The notes under the pieces: model-generated
Told to the model about the DNA's origin: nothing
What the model saw: only the letters and a program-made list of their open reading frames with translations
Databases searched by the model: none
Position numbers and translations under genes: made by a program
NCBI GenBank assembly: GCA_946630405.1
Contig: CAMOYW010000083.1
Coordinates: 1-5,697 of the forward strand
Direction: 5' to 3'
Source: an uncultured Clostridia bacterium
Lineage (GTDB): Bacteria; Bacillota; Clostridia; Lachnospirales; CAG-274
Length of the DNA stretch: 5,697 bases
Shown here: positions 4,633-5,697 of the stretch, piece by piece
Numbering within the stretch: position 1 is the first letter of the stretch
How the letters are laid out: each line of letters starts with the position of its first letter

Positions 4633-5697
4633 TGGATACCGAAAAGCAGATAGAAAGGGAAGTATACTGCGGTATATTGCCCGCAAAAGCGGAAGACAGA
4701 AGATACGGTTTTTTCGATGCCTTTATGATACTTTCGGGCTATTGTGTTGCAACGTGGAGCTATACTCAGGGGGCGTATTTAACGGGGCTTGTGGGCTTTT
4801 GGCAACTGCTTGCGACGGCATTTTTCGGTGCTCTCTTGATGCTTTTGATATATCAGCTGCCCGTTATACTTTCGGCAAGGTTCGGCATAGATATATGGAT
4901 ATGGCTCAGAACGGTATTCGGCACAAAAGGCGTAAAAGTGCTTTCCGTAATTATTATAATTATAAACTTTCCGTGGTATGCGGTCTGCTGTGACTTGTTT
5001 GCGGGGTCGATGCAAAACCTTGCGGCACTGTTCGGCTGTGATCTTTCCGCATATAAACTCCCTCTTGAGCTTTTATGTGTGGGTGTGGGAAGTGTGATAG
5101 CACTCAGCGGTATAAGAGAAAAGGCATCGAGAGTACTCGTGCCTCTTCTTTTGCTTGTGGGCATCGCCGTTATATATGTGGGCTTTTCCACTGTGCCCGT
5201 ACACGATATTATAAGTTATATCCCCGAAAATACGGCTTACACAAAAAGTACAGCCTATATACTTGCTTTGGAGGCGAATTTTGCTTTTGTCATAACACTT
5301 GTGGGCGGTATGGCAGGCATACCGAGATTGTGCAAAAGTGAAACGGGGGCGTACTACGCAGGTGTTCTCGGACAGGGAGTTTCGGGTTCTCTTTTTGTGG
5401 CAGTGGGAGCGGTAATGGCTATTGCCACAAAGGTCAAAACGGGCATAAGCTCGGTCGACCCTACTTTTATGCTCGCAAAGCTTGCCTCTCCTACGGTGGC
5501 GTTGTGTTCTCTTTTGCTTGTGGCGTTTGCAAATATAGGTACTCAAGCTGTGGGTTCTTATCTTTATGCCGTGACTCTCAAATCTACGTTCAAAAACGTA
5601 AGTTACCGTGTGCTCGTGCTTTGCCTGGGGATCTATGTGGCTCTTCTTTGTGTTTGGGGCGGCATAGTGGAATACTTCGGCAGTTTTCTGACCGTAA
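4629..5697 (+). CDS. NCS1-type permease (cytosine/purine/allantoin transporter family), C-terminus beyond the window
   Basis: The frame is open to the right edge; 356 residues are visible of a family usually 420-500 long. It starts at ATG 4629, overlapping the previous stop as ATGA, or at the adjacent ATG 4632; GGGG at 4620-4623 is a plausible weak ribosome site for either. A cytosolic N-terminus (1-26) precedes about nine or ten hydrophobic segments, starting near residues 28-52, 57-80, 103-121, 146-162, 168-186, 208-230, 242-266, 288-315 and 328-350. NCS1-like marks are GFFDAFMILSGYCVATWSY in helix 1 with the following glycine-rich turn, SARFGIDIWIWLRTVFG (82-98), FPWYAV (114-119), a glycine-rich LVGGMAG (224-230) and NIGTQAVGSYLYA (302-314). 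Members are cation-coupled importers of nucleobases, allantoin, hydantoins or thiamine precursors; the substrate here cannot be told. Assignment is by overall pattern, so a distant APC-superfamily relative is the main alternative. It is the last visible gene of the rightward set. Confidence 0.78.
   Translation, partial: MMDTEKQIEREVYCGILPAKAEDRRYGFFDAFMILSGYCVATWSYTQGAYLTGLVGFWQLLATAFFGALLMLLIYQLPVILSARFGIDIWIWLRTVFGTKGVKVLSVIIIIINFPWYAVCCDLFAGSMQNLAALFGCDLSAYKLPLELLCVGVGSVIALSGIREKASRVLVPLLLLVGIAVIYVGFSTVPVHDIISYIPENTAYTKSTAYILALEANFAFVITLVGGMAGIPRLCKSETGAYYAGVLGQGVSGSLFVAVGAVMAIATKVKTGISSVDPTFMLAKLASPTVALCSLLLVAFANIGTQAVGSYLYAVTLKSTFKNVSYRVLVLCLGIYVALLCVWGGIVEYFGSFLTV

Noticed and set aside
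4504..5546. Several frames of 60-157 residues on both strands (4504-4686, 4625-4993, 4779-5015, 4853-5191, 5073-5546, 5075-5341)
   Set aside because: All overlap the continuous hydrophobic permease frame or the small membrane protein; their Cys/Arg/Tyr/His-rich composition is that of shadows of transmembrane codons.

Overview
The window looks like chromosomal DNA of a Bacillota, most likely Clostridia-type, bacterium. This rests on four things: moderately AT-rich DNA (judged by eye) with very AT-rich spacers, frequent ATA, AGA and AGG codons, strong AGGAGG-type ribosome sites, and a secreted 'copper amine oxidase N-terminal-like' (stalk) domain protein typical of that phylum. No species can be named, and there are no RNA genes, CRISPR arrays, transposases or phage genes.

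Layout: positions 1-494 (minus strand) hold the N-terminal 164 residues of an exported stalk-domain protein that runs off the left edge. A short spacer (495-596) carries a tandem 11-bp repeat and a long-stem hairpin. Positions 597-2063 (minus strand) are a complete glycogen synthase gene, glgA. A 147-bp divergent spacer (2064-2210) holds a near-consensus promoter for glgA and a weaker one for the rightward genes; they share a palindromic -10 region. From 2211 rightward there is a tightly packed, overlapping plus-strand gene set: oligoendopeptidase F (pepF, 2211-4007), a DUF402 protein (3986-4492), a 47-residue single-pass membrane protein (4489-4632) and an NCS1-type (cytosine/purine/allantoin permease family) transporter (4629 to beyond 5697).

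How the genes may work together: glgA extends alpha-1,4-glucan chains from ADP-glucose and appears to be transcribed alone from the divergent promoter. The rightward genes overlap by 22, 4 and 4 bp, which implies one mRNA with translational coupling. They combine cytosolic peptide breakdown, a putative nucleotide phosphatase-like protein and probable nucleobase uptake, which loosely suggests nutrient salvage, though this is inference. The least explained element is the 47-residue membrane protein wedged between the DUF402 gene and the transporter, a possible small accessory subunit. No clearly new large system is visible; most of the window is ordinary metabolism.
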